Shown in pieces: positions 52,709 through 62,329 of a DNA stretch of 64,000 nt (position 1 is the first letter of the stretch; each line of letters begins with the position of its first letter). The translations under genes and the position numbers were made by a program. The notes beneath the pieces were generated by a model. That model was not told the DNA's origin, searched no databases, and saw only the letters and a program-made list of their open reading frames with translations. This DNA is from Flavobacterium sandaracinum (GTDB taxonomy: Bacteria > Bacteroidota > Bacteroidia > Flavobacteriales > Flavobacteriaceae): NCBI RefSeq assembly GCF_004349135.1, contig NZ_SMFN01000010.1, forward strand, positions 1-64,000, given 5' to 3'.

Positions 52709-53590
52709 CTAATTTTTTTTCTGTGTTACCAAATAAACCCCAACAAATATCAAAACTGCAGAACCAATTTTCACCAAACTCAATTCGTCTTTGCCCAAGC
52801 TTATCGCAAAAATAGTGGCGAAAAGCGGTTGTAAATAAATAAAAACGGCAACCGTTGTTGGTTTTAATTCTTTCATCGAAAGCAAATTCAGCAAATAGGT
52901 CAGGAAAGTCGAAAAAACTACGACAAATCCTATTTTCCAGCAAATATCCATTGGAACCAAATTCCATTCAACAGCTTGAAATTGGCTCCAGCCAAAAGGC
53001 AAAACCATAATAAAACCGAATAGATAAATCCATTTTACAAACGTAAAAGCATTGTATTTATCCATTAATTTCTTGACGATAATCAGGTAAAATCCATAGG
53101 AAATGGCGTTGACCAAAACTAGAAAATTTCCTAATCCGGCGTTTGTGGCGCTGCCAATGGATTTTCCGTACAGAATAAGAAAAGCAGTACCAATAAGTCC
53201 AAGTACGATCCCAAAAACCATTCGTTTTTGCATGCGTTCCTTCATAATAATGGCTGAAAGCGTCAAAACAATCATTGGTGTAGAAACCATGATTACCGCT
53301 GCGCTAATAGGAGAAGTAAGGCTCAGTCCTTTGAAAAACGTAAGCATATTAAACGCCACGCCAAAGAAAGCTGCCGCAATAATGCGAGGAAAATCATTGA
53401 ACGCAATTTTCTCTTTTGGCATAAAAAGCCAAATCAGCCAAAACAAAACTACCGAACCACCTACGCGCAAAAGAATAAAACCATAAGCGTCTATGAACAA
53501 AGGCATGACATCTTTGGCAATGGTAAACGTGACGCCATAAATTATAGAGACAATTGTGGCACCAATAAGTGCGAGATTTCTTTTGGACAT
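52709..53590 (-). CDS. EamA/DMT family transporter
   Basis: The 293-residue inner-membrane protein has ten hydrophobic segments and two EamA repeats (about 6-140 and 150-288), with the repeat marks ALIGATIVSIIYGVTFTIAK and PTTVAVFIYLQPLFATIFA. Members export amino acids or other small metabolites, but the substrate cannot be predicted. Its start overlaps the stop region of the upstream ArsC-like gene by one base, so the two are co-transcribed. Confidence 0.9.
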   Translation of the reverse strand: MSKRNLALIGATIVSIIYGVTFTIAKDVMPLFIDAYGFILLRVGGSVVLFWLIWLFMPKEKIAFNDFPRIIAAAFFGVAFNMLTFFKGLSLTSPISAAVIMVSTPMIVLTLSAIIMKERMQKRMVFGIVLGLIGTAFLILYGKSIGSATNAGLGNFLVLVNAISYGFYLIIVKKLMDKYNAFTFVKWIYLFGFIMVLPFGWSQFQAVEWNLVPMDICWKIGFVVVFSTFLTYLLNLLSMKELKPTTVAVFIYLQPLFATIFAISLGKDELSLVKIGSAVLIFVGVYLVTQKKN

Positions 53591-53940
53591 TATGCCAACG
53601 CTTTCATTACCTGCAACATGTTTTGTTGGGTATTGCCGATGTAAATTTTGTCTTTGATAATAAAAACGGGACGACTCAAAAACGTGTAATGTTCCAAAAT
53701 GTATTTTTTATAATCGTCTTCCGTCAACGATTTATTCTTTAAATCCATCGATTTGTATAACTGTGCTTTTTTGCTGAAAAGCGCTTCGTAACTTCCTGAA
53801 AGCTCACGCATTTTTTCTAATTCGGCAACAGTAATTGGGTCTTGTTTGATGTCATGAAATTTAAAATCATGTTCTTTCGGTAATGATTTTATGATTTTTC
53901 TGCAGGTGTCGCAAGAAGCGAGGTAGTATATTATGTCCAT
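53590..53940 (-). CDS. ArsC/Spx-like thioredoxin-fold protein
   Basis: The start MDIIYYLASCDTCRK is chosen; a longer frame adds 14 residues. The 116-residue protein has an N-terminal CDTC (C-x-x-C) redox site, the ArsC-type motif FHDIKQDPITVAEL and a C-terminal RPVFIIKDKIYIG segment holding the conserved Arg-Pro. It belongs to the arsenate reductase/Spx/YffB family. No ars genes are nearby, so a general redox role is as likely as arsenate reduction. Translation is coupled with the EamA transporter. Confidence 0.88.
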   Translation of the reverse strand: MDIIYYLASCDTCRKIIKSLPKEHDFKFHDIKQDPITVAELEKMRELSGSYEALFSKKAQLYKSMDLKNKSLTEDDYKKYILEHYTFLSRPVFIIKDKIYIGNTQQNMLQVMKALA

Positions 53941-54016
53941 GTAAATAGCGATTTCTTTGTGCAAAGAAAATTCATTTGACACGGAAAATGATTATTTTTA
54001 TCAAAAAAATATAAAA

Positions 54017-54475
54017 ATGAATCAATTATTCGACGTCAGCACTACAAGCAGAAATATGGTTTCAAAATTTCTATCAGGATATACTCTTGAGCAACTCAAC
54101 ACGATTCCGGAAGGATTCAGCAATAATTTGATTTGGAACATCGGTCATATAATTGTGTCACAACAACTATTGGTTTACAAACTTTCTGGTTTGCCGATGA
54201 TGGTTTCAGATGAATTAGTGGAAAAATACAAAAAGGGAACCAAGCCGGAACATATCGTAACCCAAGCCGAAGTGGACGAAATCAAATCCTTATTGTTTGA
54301 AACTATTCAGCAAACCAAAGTAGATTATGACAATCAACTTTTCAAAACCTACATGGAATATACCACATCAACTGGCGATCACGTTTTAAGAAATGCTGAG
54401 GATGCCATGGCTTTCAGTAATTTCCATGAAGGAATTCACATTGGGAATATGATGAGTATCCGTAAGTTTATATAG
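54017..54475 (+). CDS. DinB family protein
   Basis: The start MNQLFDVSTTSRN is used because the preceding frame runs through the region shared with the divergent gene. The 152-residue protein shows the DinB four-helix bundle with the metal-binding histidines: H in NIGHIIVSQQLL (about 45), and H-x3-H in FHEGIHIGNM (about 135-139). Such proteins include metal-dependent thiol transferases such as YfiT/BstA relatives; the reaction is unknown here. The hairpin element C follows 19 bp after the stop. Confidence 0.88.
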   Translation: MNQLFDVSTTSRNMVSKFLSGYTLEQLNTIPEGFSNNLIWNIGHIIVSQQLLVYKLSGLPMMVSDELVEKYKKGTKPEHIVTQAEVDEIKSLLFETIQQTKVDYDNQLFKTYMEYTTSTGDHVLRNAEDAMAFSNFHEGIHIGNMMSIRKFI

Positions 54476-54494
54476 GATTTATTAATGAATATCG

Positions 54495-54640
54495 GGAGCT
54501 ATTTCCAGCCATCCGTTGCAATCTCTTGATCAAAACGCTTTTTTTCTACGTCATAAAAGGAGCTTCCTGCGGTCGCTCTTTTCTGCCAAGAAAAAATAGC
54601 GCTTTGATCAAGAGGATTTTCACTGCTGTCTGGGCTAGGG
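54495..54640 (+). repeat. 3' hairpin element, copy C (long form)
   Basis: Edges are GGAGCTATTTCCAGCCATCC and TTTTCACTGCTGTCTGGGCT followed by AGGG, as in copy B. The inner stem is longer: CTCTTGATCAAAACGCTTTT pairs with AAAATAGCGCTTTGATCAAG and AG. An additional inner hairpin of GGAGCTTCCTGCGGTCGCTC type is present. It starts 19 bp after the DinB-like gene in sense orientation. Confidence 0.75.
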
Positions 54641-54740
54641 AATATTTTTAATAAGACGATTTTAGTAAAAAATACTGAAGAGTGATTACTTTTATTTACT
54701 ATTAAATGACCAATGGAATGAATTAGAATCATTACTCTGT

Positions 54741-55184
54741 TTAGTCGGTATATTTTATTTCCTTATATCTTTTAAAATACCAAAAAGTTCCAACTGTCAA
54801 TATAACTATACTAGCCAACCAAATAAAATAACCATTTTTCACTGATAAAATTTTTCCAGATGTGCCACTTTCTGCCGCTAGAATAGAATTCCAAGAATAA
54901 AATGACATGGCTAAAATTACTGCTGCGATATTAATTTTTTGCGCTATTGGTTTATCCATTATTAGACAAAAAATAGAGATCAAGCACAGAGGATTAGCAA
55001 GCCATACTATCCATTCTAAAAGTCCACCTCCTAAAATTGCAGTGCTCCCCATTAAAAAACAAGATATTGACGACATAGTTTTAACACCTTGATAATCATA
55101 CGTAAATGCATTTAATGTCAGCGATATAAAAAATATTGATAAACTTAATATAATTAGTAGTGTCTTAAAAATACTTTTCTCCAT
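54741..55184 (-). CDS. Hypothetical four-helix inner-membrane protein
   Basis: The 147-residue protein has four hydrophobic segments (about 8-30, 38-62, 80-100 and 118-138) and charged short loops. The motif FLMGSTAILGGGLLEWIVWLANPL is the most distinctive part. I do not recognise a characterised family. It is transcribed alone on the minus strand, convergent with the DinB-like gene. Confidence 0.75.
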   Translation of the reverse strand: MEKSIFKTLLIILSLSIFFISLTLNAFTYDYQGVKTMSSISCFLMGSTAILGGGLLEWIVWLANPLCLISIFCLIMDKPIAQKINIAAVILAMSFYSWNSILAAESGTSGKILSVKNGYFIWLASIVILTVGTFWYFKRYKEIKYTD

Positions 55185-55259
55185 GTTTTTCTTTTTTATT
55201 CAAATATTTTTTCAGTTTTCGATAATGTGCTTGATTAACTTTTAACATGTAAAATAAAT

Positions 55260-56003
55260 TTATTTAACCACCAAATAATCATTCACTTCAGTGTACGACA
55301 ATAATAGTTCTTTAGGTCCGTCAGCATACGAAGCCGCTTCATAGGAATTGTAATAAAGCAGCAATCCTTTATCCGTATAAAAAATATTTTGGGGCAATTG
55401 GAATTTCTCTTTTTCGAACATTAATCTGGTCGAATTGATGGATTTGTTTGTAGGGATTTTATATTTTGACCTGAATTTTTTCTCGGCGAAAGCCTTGAAA
55501 GCAGCTTTGTCATTGAATAATTCGTCATTAGAGATTGACTTGCCTGTACTAGGATCAAACAGCAAAGAGCGCAAACCTTGGTATCCGTGTGCGCCTCCGG
55601 TGTAAGTGTAATGTTTGATTTCGATATTTAGTAAGGCATCGGATTGGTATTTTACGTCTCCTTCAATATTAGCTTCCCAACCAAATTTGTCGTTGGGAAA
55701 TTCTTTTTGAAGTTTCTCGTAGGAATCGATAAACGAAGCCAATAAGCTATTGTAATTGGTTGCTGAATAGGGTTTTTCACCAAAATAAATAATCTCTTTC
55801 AATACCGAAAACACTTTTTTATTGATGCTGTCCGCCACAACCGGAACGGCATTTGCAACAGGTATTTTTACACTAATTGAAGGGCAATCTTCTTTACAAG
55901 GCAAACTTGTCGTTTTTTGAAAAGATTCCTCTTCAAAAACCAATTCGTTGGAACATTGAGCTACCGAAAAAAGCAATAAAGTGTAAATTATGATGTGTTT
56001 CAT
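55260..56003 (-). CDS. DUF3298/DUF4163-type lipoprotein (RsiV-like)
   Basis: The start MKHIIIYTLLLFSVAQC gives a lipoprotein signal with cysteine 17. The 247-residue protein has the DUF4163 region (about 45-130: CPSISVKIPVANAVPVVADS) and the DUF3298 C-terminal half (about 140-245: YTYTGGAHGYQGLRSLLFDP, LLLYYNSYEAASYADGP). This pair of domains is also found in RsiV, an anti-sigma factor that binds lysozyme, but the present protein lacks a cytosolic domain. It is probably an envelope protein of unknown role. Confidence 0.85.
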   Translation of the reverse strand: MKHIIIYTLLLFSVAQCSNELVFEEESFQKTTSLPCKEDCPSISVKIPVANAVPVVADSINKKVFSVLKEIIYFGEKPYSATNYNSLLASFIDSYEKLQKEFPNDKFGWEANIEGDVKYQSDALLNIEIKHYTYTGGAHGYQGLRSLLFDPSTGKSISNDELFNDKAAFKAFAEKKFRSKYKIPTNKSINSTRLMFEKEKFQLPQNIFYTDKGLLLYYNSYEAASYADGPKELLLSYTEVNDYLVVK

Positions 56004-56195
56004 CTCGAAATTGTTAATTAAATACAAAGGTATCACTTGTGGCTTGGTTAAAATAAATTAAAGGGTAAATTTGTAGAACAATTTTTTAGTTGAAAATTCA
56101 ATCTATGAAATTGCTAATATTAATTTTGCGGAATCGAACCCCTTTAAACAAAAGGGCGATTCGATAAATCACCGCTAAAAATAAATTTTACCTTT

Positions 56196-57341
56196 ATGAA
56201 ATTCAATACTAAAGTTATTCATGGTGGACAGCATCATGATCCAAGCACCGGAGCGGTTATGCCACCTGTATATCAAACATCAACATTTGTACAAACTAGT
56301 CCGGGCCAACCGATAAATCCCGATTATGAATACAGTAGAGCAGCAAATCCAACGAGAACTGCCCTTGAAAATGCTTTGGCGAGTATTGAAAACGGAACGC
56401 GCGGATTGGCTTTTTCATCAGGATTAGCAGCCACAGATTGTGTTTTGCGTTCTTTTAAAGCAGGGGACGAAATCATTGCGATGGATGATTTATACGGTGG
56501 AACTTACAGAATGTTTACGCGTATTTATAAAGATTCTGGAATAAAATTCCATTTTGTGGATATGAACAACTTGGAGAAATTCAAGTCTTTAATCAACGAA
56601 AATACAAAATTGGTTTGGGTAGAAACACCAACAAACCCTTTGATGAAATTAGCCGATATTCAAGAAGTTGCAAAAATCACCAAGGAAAACAAAATCCTTT
56701 TTGCGGTTGATAATACTTTTGCAACGCCTTATTTACAAAAACCATTAGACTTAGGAGCTGATATTGTAATGCATTCGGCGACTAAGTATTTGGGAGGTCA
56801 TTCTGATGTAATAGCGGGAGCTTTAATTGTAAAAGACGAAGCACTTGGAGAACAATTGCATTTTCAACAATTTGCAACGGGAGCTACATTGGGACCCATG
56901 GATAGTTTCTTAGTGCTTAGAGGAATTAAAACCTTGCATTTGCGCGTGGAAAGACATTGCGAAAATGGAGGAAAAGTGGTGGAGTTTCTAAACAACCATC
57001 CAAAAGTCAAAACAGTATACTATCCGGGATTACCAAGCCATCCGTATCATGAAATTGCCAAAAAACAAATGAGTGGTTATGGAGGAATGGTGTCATTTAC
57101 TTTTGTTTCAGGCAAAAAAGAAGACGCAATTGATTTTCTGGAAAAACTAAAAGTTTTCACATTGGCTGAATCTTTAGGCGGAGTAGAATCCTTAGCAAAT
57201 CATCCGGCTTTGATGACACATGCTTCCATTCCGGAAGACAAAAGAAAAGAAATTGGAATTACAGACGACCTTGTTCGATTAAGCGTAGGGATTGAAGATG
57301 CTACTGATTTAATCGAAGATTTGAAACAAGCATTAGCATAA
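56196..57341 (+). CDS. PLP-dependent Cys/Met metabolism enzyme (cystathionine gamma-synthase/lyase type)
   Basis: This is a 381-residue fold-type I PLP enzyme. The cofactor lysine is K197 in SATKYLGGHSDV. Other signatures are YEYSRAANPTRTALE, SSGLAATDCVL, DDLYGGTYR and VETPTNPLM. It handles transsulfuration: cystathionine synthesis from O-acylhomoserine, or cystathionine cleavage. Glu at the SLGGVESL position is typical of cystathionine gamma-lyase/synthase, not of methionine gamma-lyase, but the exact reaction cannot be fixed from sequence alone. Confidence 0.93.
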   Translation: MKFNTKVIHGGQHHDPSTGAVMPPVYQTSTFVQTSPGQPINPDYEYSRAANPTRTALENALASIENGTRGLAFSSGLAATDCVLRSFKAGDEIIAMDDLYGGTYRMFTRIYKDSGIKFHFVDMNNLEKFKSLINENTKLVWVETPTNPLMKLADIQEVAKITKENKILFAVDNTFATPYLQKPLDLGADIVMHSATKYLGGHSDVIAGALIVKDEALGEQLHFQQFATGATLGPMDSFLVLRGIKTLHLRVERHCENGGKVVEFLNNHPKVKTVYYPGLPSHPYHEIAKKQMSGYGGMVSFTFVSGKKEDAIDFLEKLKVFTLAESLGGVESLANHPALMTHASIPEDKRKEIGITDDLVRLSVGIEDATDLIEDLKQALA

Positions 57342-57355
57342 CCGAATATCTTTTT

Positions 57356-57413
57356 AAACAAAAGCTCCAATTCTATCCCGAAGTGTCGGGAAATAATTGG
57401 AGCTTTTGTTTTT
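57356..57413 (+). terminator. Terminator after the PLP enzyme gene
   Basis: A long stem AACAAAAGCTCCAATT/AATTGGAGCTTTTGTT encloses an inner CCCGA/TCGGG hairpin. It lies between convergent genes. Confidence 0.88.
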
Positions 57414-57431
57414 ATATCAATTATGGGAATG

Positions 57432-58235
57432 TTATTGTAAGTAATAAATATAACCTACATTGAACCAAACCAACCAGTCGTTTGCTTTGTTTTCTTTATA
57501 AATCTCCGGATTTGGATTTAAACCATCAACCCAGTTCGAAAAGAAATATTGAAATCTTAAGTCGACCATTAAATCTGATAATGGGGCTAACTTATAACGG
57601 GTTCCTACACTGGAAACAATGGACCAAACGGTCCCGCTCTCCGAAGAAAACCCATAGGGACGGCCATCTGTTGGTGTTAAATATTTAGGAAACGTTGTCA
57701 AAGGAGTTCCTAACGGACCCAGCGTAGAGGACGCTTCTGCATTGTAATAGCTAAATTGCCCACCAAGACTTATAAATGGACCTAAACTGCCTGTTCTGGC
57801 TGTGAAATCACGAATACTCCACGGGAAAAATTCCAGTTGCATACCAAGATTAGTTACTGCTGTACTCCCGCTCATTGCTTTCAATTGCTCTTTTCCTAGC
57901 GAAGGTTTTCCTTCAACGTATTGGCCAAAATGGTGCAATTCAGTTTTGTTATAAGATAGTTCCGATCTTAATTTGAAATGATCATTGAAATAAGTTTCAG
58001 GCGTATAGCAATTGCATTCTGCTTTATAGGAAAAGTTTAAATAATGTATAAGTCCAATACCTACTCCGGTATTTCCGGCGTTTGTTGACAAGTCATAACG
58101 CTCTCCATAATCAGATTGAAAAGCAACCGGTCCAGCAATAATTCCAATTTCATGCGAAAACCCGCCGAACTGAGCATGTGAACTAGTAGAAAACCCAATA
58201 AAGATTAGTAAAAGTGGTATTATCTGTTTGATCAT
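57432..58235 (-). CDS. Exported flavobacterial protein, THC0290_0291-like, probable outer-membrane protein
   Basis: The 267-residue protein has a signal peptide (1-21). The mature part has alternating beta segments with aromatic residues (HEIGIIAGPVAFQSDYGERY, LRSELSYNKTELHHFGQY, VDLRFQYFFSNWVDGLNP) and ends in a barrel-like strand (WLVWFNVGYIYYLQ). The YKAECNCYTPETYFNDHFKL block is distinctive. I recall this as a flavobacterial family (THC0290_0291) often found next to glutamate dehydrogenase and sometimes mislabelled after it, as is the case here. Function unknown. Confidence 0.75.
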   Translation of the reverse strand: MIKQIIPLLLIFIGFSTSSHAQFGGFSHEIGIIAGPVAFQSDYGERYDLSTNAGNTGVGIGLIHYLNFSYKAECNCYTPETYFNDHFKLRSELSYNKTELHHFGQYVEGKPSLGKEQLKAMSGSTAVTNLGMQLEFFPWSIRDFTARTGSLGPFISLGGQFSYYNAEASSTLGPLGTPLTTFPKYLTPTDGRPYGFSSESGTVWSIVSSVGTRYKLAPLSDLMVDLRFQYFFSNWVDGLNPNPEIYKENKANDWLVWFNVGYIYYLQ

Positions 58236-58460
58236 TAGGGTGTAAAATTTTCAAATCCCGACAAATATATAAAAACCTCATGCATTTATTTAATAAAATA
58301 AAAATTAAAAATAAGCAGACAAAATCTTATTTGCTTACGAAAGTGTTAGTAATTAGCTTTAAAAGGGTATATCTTAAACAGAATTGTTTGTGAATGGGTA
58401 ATAAAAAGATAATTCTATTGATAAATAAAAAAAACTGGGGCTGAATATTTTTATAAAATG

Positions 58461-58468
58461 TATCTTTG
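58461..58468 (+). promoter_or_regulatory. TAnnTTTG promoter element of gdhA
   Basis: TATCTTTG lies 45 bp before the gdhA start codon. No clear TTG was found at the -33 distance. Confidence 0.6.
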
Positions 58469-58512
58469 TACAGTATAACGAAATCGTTTTCTTAATTAAT
58501 AATTTATAATCT

Positions 58513-59856
58513 ATGTTACTAAAAGTAAATGATTTTATGGCTCAAGTTGAAGCCAAGAATCCAAATGAACCTGAATTTATTCAAGCTGTTAGGGAATTTG
58601 CAGAAACTGTAATTCCATTTATTGCAGAGCAAAAAAAATACGACGGAAAAAACTTACTCTTAAGAATAGCTGAGCCAGAACGTTCAATCATATTTCGTGT
58701 TCCGTGGGTAGACGATTTGGGTGAAATCCAGGTCAATAGAGGTTTCAGAATTCAAATGAACTCAGCAATTGGACCGTATAAAGGTGGAATCCGTTTTCAT
58801 CATAGCGTAAACTTATCGGTACTTAAGTTTTTAGCATTCGAACAAGTGTTCAAAAATAGTTTGACTACTTTGCCAATGGGCGGAGGGAAAGGCGGATCTG
58901 ATTTTGATCCACAAGGAAAATCGGATGGTGAAGTAATGCGTTTCTGTCAGTCTTTCATGACAGAATTGTGTAGACATATTGGACCACAATTAGACGTTCC
59001 CGCAGGAGATATTGGAGTTGGAGCTAGAGAAATTGGTTATTTATTTGGTCAATACAAAAGAATAAAAAACGAATTTACTGGAGTTCTAACAGGTAAAGGA
59101 TTAGCTTATGGAGGTTCATTGATCAGACCGGAAGCTACAGGTTACGGAGTTGTTTATTTTGCAGAACAGATGTTAAAAACTATTGGTCAAAGCATTCAAG
59201 GTAAAACCGTTGCCATTTCTGGATTTGGAAATGTGGCTTGGGGAGTAGCGTTGAAAGTGAATGATCTTGGAGGAAAAGTAGTTACTATTTCAGGGCCTGA
59301 TGGTTATATTTATGACGAAGAAGGGATTTCTGGTGATAAAATTGATTTCATGCTTGAAATGAGAGCAAGAGGTGATAATAGAGCGGAAGCTTATTTAGAA
59401 AAATATCCAAAAGCAGTTTTCCATAGAGGCAAAAGCGTTTGGGAAGTTAAAGTAGATATTGCAATTCCTTGTGCGACTCAAAATGAGTTAAACGAAGAAG
59501 ATGCTATAAACTTAATTGCAAATGGTGTTATTTGTGTAACTGAAGCTGCAAATATGCCTTGTACGTTAGAAGCTATCAAACAATTCTTGAATGCTAAAGT
59601 GCTTTTTGCACCAGGTAAAGCAGCAAATGCTGGTGGTGTAGCGGCTTCAGGATTAGAGATGACCCAAAACTCGATTCGTTTGAACTGGACCAGCGAAGAA
59701 GTAGATGGTAGATTAAAAGAAATCATGGTTGGAATCCACAATCAATGTAAAAAATACGGAACCGACGAGGAAGGATATGTAAACTATGTAAAAGGAGCGA
59801 ACATTGCTGGATTTGTAAAAGTGGCTGATGCTATGTTAGCGCAAGGAGTGGTGTAA
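58513..59856 (+). CDS. gdhA: NADP-specific glutamate dehydrogenase
   Basis: GdhA joins ammonia and 2-oxoglutarate to make glutamate. The 447-residue length is that of the hexameric NADP type. Catalytic K126 (PMGGGKGGSDFDP) and D166 (VPAGDIGVG) are present, as is the glutamate-binding K90 in AIGPYKGGIRFH. The Rossmann GFGNVAWG motif follows at about 236-243. It has its own promoter and terminator. Confidence 0.97.
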   Translation: MLLKVNDFMAQVEAKNPNEPEFIQAVREFAETVIPFIAEQKKYDGKNLLLRIAEPERSIIFRVPWVDDLGEIQVNRGFRIQMNSAIGPYKGGIRFHHSVNLSVLKFLAFEQVFKNSLTTLPMGGGKGGSDFDPQGKSDGEVMRFCQSFMTELCRHIGPQLDVPAGDIGVGAREIGYLFGQYKRIKNEFTGVLTGKGLAYGGSLIRPEATGYGVVYFAEQMLKTIGQSIQGKTVAISGFGNVAWGVALKVNDLGGKVVTISGPDGYIYDEEGISGDKIDFMLEMRARGDNRAEAYLEKYPKAVFHRGKSVWEVKVDIAIPCATQNELNEEDAINLIANGVICVTEAANMPCTLEAIKQFLNAKVLFAPGKAANAGGVAASGLEMTQNSIRLNWTSEEVDGRLKEIMVGIHNQCKKYGTDEEGYVNYVKGANIAGFVKVADAMLAQGVV

Positions 59857-59878
59857 ATCAACAATATTTATAATTTAG

Positions 59879-59920
59879 AATGCCTTCAACCAATGTTATT
59901 GGTAGAGGGCATTTTTTTTA
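59879..59920 (+). terminator. Rho-independent terminator of gdhA
   Basis: The stem AATGCCTTCAACCAAT/ATTGGTAGAGGGCATT is followed by a run of eight T. Confidence 0.85.
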
Positions 59921-59951
59921 TGTAACAAAATGCTAAGACCTCCGTTTGTTC

Positions 59952-59959
59952 TATATTTG
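59952..59959 (+). promoter_or_regulatory. TAnnTTTG promoter element of porZ
   Basis: TATATTTG lies 23 bp before the ATG at 59982 and inside a longer frame beginning at 59946, so the downstream ATG is the real start. Confidence 0.6.
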
Positions 59960-59981
59960 TAAATCACTATTCACGCAAATA

Positions 59982-62270
59982 ATGAAAAAGAATGTATTCT
60001 ATTTTTTGCTTCTACTCTCTACGCAAATAGGGTTTTCCCAAAATAATTTGTTGTGGCAGGGTTATTTCTCTTATAACGAAATCAAAGATATCTCAGAATC
60101 TGCGACGGTAGTTTTTGCTGCGTCTGAAAATGCATTATTCTCTAAAAACACAACTACAAGCGAGATTAAAACGACCAATACTATAGATGGACTTTCAGGG
60201 CAAACCATTTCGGCGGTATACCACAGCATGAAATTCAATAAAACAATTGTGGGTTATGAAAATGGATTGATAATAGTTATTAATGAATTGGATGGTAGCC
60301 TGCTGAATGTAGTAGATATTATCAGCAAGCAACTTCCATCAGATATAAAAAAAATCAATCATTTTACGGAGTTTGAAGGTATTGCTTATATTTCTTGTGA
60401 CTTTGGGATTGTTCAATTCAATCTGAATACATTGCAATTTGGAGATACTTATTTTATAGGAGATAATGGTGCCGAAATAATAGTAAATCAAACTACAGTA
60501 TTTAATGGGTTTATTTATGCGGCTACTAACCAGGGAATAAGGAGAGCGTCTATTACCAATGTAAATTTAATCGATTTTAAGCAGTGGACAACCATTGCTA
60601 CAGGAAGTTGGTCTAGCGCAACCAGTTTTGGTACTGATTTGTATGCCATAAATAATTTTGGATTTATTCATAGATTTAATTCGGTTTCTAATACCTTCAA
60701 TGGAATTATCCAGCTCTCTCAGCCTGCAGTAGACCTGAGAGCAACAGCAGGATATCTGATTGTAACAACTTTGAATAGTATCTATATTTACAACAGTCAA
60801 ATGGCTTTAGTGCGCCAGATAAATACAGGCCAAATTTCGGAAAGTAATGTGGCATTCACTTGTGCCACCACAGTAGGGGATGCTATTTTTATTGGGACAA
60901 AAGAAAACGGATTGATTACAGCTTCACTTTCTTTAGCTTCAAGTTTTGAGAACATAACGCCTATTGGTCCTTCGAGAAACAACATATTTGCTCTTCAAGC
61001 TACACCTAACGTTCTTTGGGCAGTATATGGAGATTATTCAGCTGATTATAATCCCTATCCTTTGAATAGTTATGGAGTGAGTAAGTTGAATGAAAGCGGA
61101 TGGTTGAATATTCCGTATGAAAAAGTTTTTGGTGCGCAATCGATTACCAGAATTACAATAAATCCAAGTGATGAAAACCAAGTGTACGCTAGCTCTTTTT
61201 TTTCGGGATTATTAAAAATTGAAAACGATGAACCCAAAATTTTGTATAACCAAACGAATAGCGGTTTAGAGTCTTTGACGTTTGTAGGTCCCAATTATAT
61301 TGATATAAGAGTCAATGGAACCGTGTTTGATAAATCTGGAAATCTCTGGGTTACTACCAGCCGAATAAAAAATGGACTGAAAGTATTGAAAACAAATGGA
61401 CAATGGCAAAGCTATGCAATGGACGTTATTCTAGAATCAGCCATAGATAATAATTTTGGGACAATCGCCATCGATAAAAATGGAACAAAATGGCTCTCTA
61501 CTAGTGGAGATGGTGTTATTGGTTTTAATGAAAGTACGTCTAAATTCAAGAAAATAACAACAGGTCCAGATGCTGGAAATTTGCCAATTTCTGATGTCAG
61601 AACAGTTGCGGTAGATGCCAGAAACCAACTTTGGATAGGGACTACAAAAGGGTTACGTGTTTTGCCAAATGTAGGGAGTTTTCAATTGGAAGATCAAATG
61701 ACCGCTAATCCAATCATTATTTTAGATGATAATCTGGCTCAAGAATTATTATATGAACAGTTCATTACTGATATTGCTGTAGATGGAGCCAATAACAAAT
61801 GGATAGGTACCGCTGATTCGGGGTTGTTTTTAGTTTCACCAAACGGACAGGAAACCAAATACCATTTTACGATAAACAATTCTCCTTTGCCTAGTAATGT
61901 TATCAATGATATTGATATCAACAGTACCACTGGAGAAGTTTTTATTGCAACTGCTAAAGGTTTGGTTTCCTTTAAAGGCACTGCAACTTCGGCAAATGAT
62001 GATTTAAGTAAGGCGTATGTGTATCCAAATCCAGTAAGGCCCGAGTATACAGGAACCGTTAAGATTGCAGGTTTAATAGATAGAGCGAATGTTAAGATTA
62101 CGGATATTGGAGGAAATTTGGTTTATGAAACTACTTCGCAAGGAGGTACAATAGAATGGGATACCACCGCTTTTGGCAAATATAAAGTAGCCTCTGGTGT
62201 GTATATGATTTTTATTTCGGCGCAAGACGGTGTAGAAACCAAAGTAAAAAAAGTAATGATAATCAGGTAA
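59982..62270 (+). CDS. porZ: PorZ-like beta-propeller protein, type IX secretion system
   Basis: PorZ works on the cell surface with PorU in processing and attaching type IX secretion cargo to lipopolysaccharide. The 762-residue protein has a signal peptide (1-20), two seven-bladed propellers of the two-component-regulator type (GLSGQTISAVYHSMKFNKTI, WIGTTKGLRVLPN, WIGTADSGLFLV), and a C-terminal type A sorting domain (about 675-762; KAYVYPNPVRPEYTGTVKIA, ending in KKVMIIR). Thus it is itself a T9SS substrate. recO follows, which is the usual flavobacterial order. Confidence 0.88.
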   Translation: MKKNVFYFLLLLSTQIGFSQNNLLWQGYFSYNEIKDISESATVVFAASENALFSKNTTTSEIKTTNTIDGLSGQTISAVYHSMKFNKTIVGYENGLIIVINELDGSLLNVVDIISKQLPSDIKKINHFTEFEGIAYISCDFGIVQFNLNTLQFGDTYFIGDNGAEIIVNQTTVFNGFIYAATNQGIRRASITNVNLIDFKQWTTIATGSWSSATSFGTDLYAINNFGFIHRFNSVSNTFNGIIQLSQPAVDLRATAGYLIVTTLNSIYIYNSQMALVRQINTGQISESNVAFTCATTVGDAIFIGTKENGLITASLSLASSFENITPIGPSRNNIFALQATPNVLWAVYGDYSADYNPYPLNSYGVSKLNESGWLNIPYEKVFGAQSITRITINPSDENQVYASSFFSGLLKIENDEPKILYNQTNSGLESLTFVGPNYIDIRVNGTVFDKSGNLWVTTSRIKNGLKVLKTNGQWQSYAMDVILESAIDNNFGTIAIDKNGTKWLSTSGDGVIGFNESTSKFKKITTGPDAGNLPISDVRTVAVDARNQLWIGTTKGLRVLPNVGSFQLEDQMTANPIIILDDNLAQELLYEQFITDIAVDGANNKWIGTADSGLFLVSPNGQETKYHFTINNSPLPSNVINDIDINSTTGEVFIATAKGLVSFKGTATSANDDLSKAYVYPNPVRPEYTGTVKIAGLIDRANVKITDIGGNLVYETTSQGGTIEWDTTAFGKYKVASGVYMIFISAQDGVETKVKKVMIIR

Positions 62271-62329
62271 TTGACAAGGATGGACTTATTTTTTCAACCT
62301 TTAAATTTTTCAATCTTTAAATTAAAATT

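Noticed and set aside
53957..54016. Upstream extension of the DinB-like protein
   Set aside because: The added 20 residues lie in the short divergent region with the ArsC-like gene and do not resemble the DinB N-terminus; the start at 54017 fits the family.
59946..59981. Longer start for PorZ
   Set aside because: The extension contains the TATATTTG promoter element and would precede the signal peptide by 12 residues.
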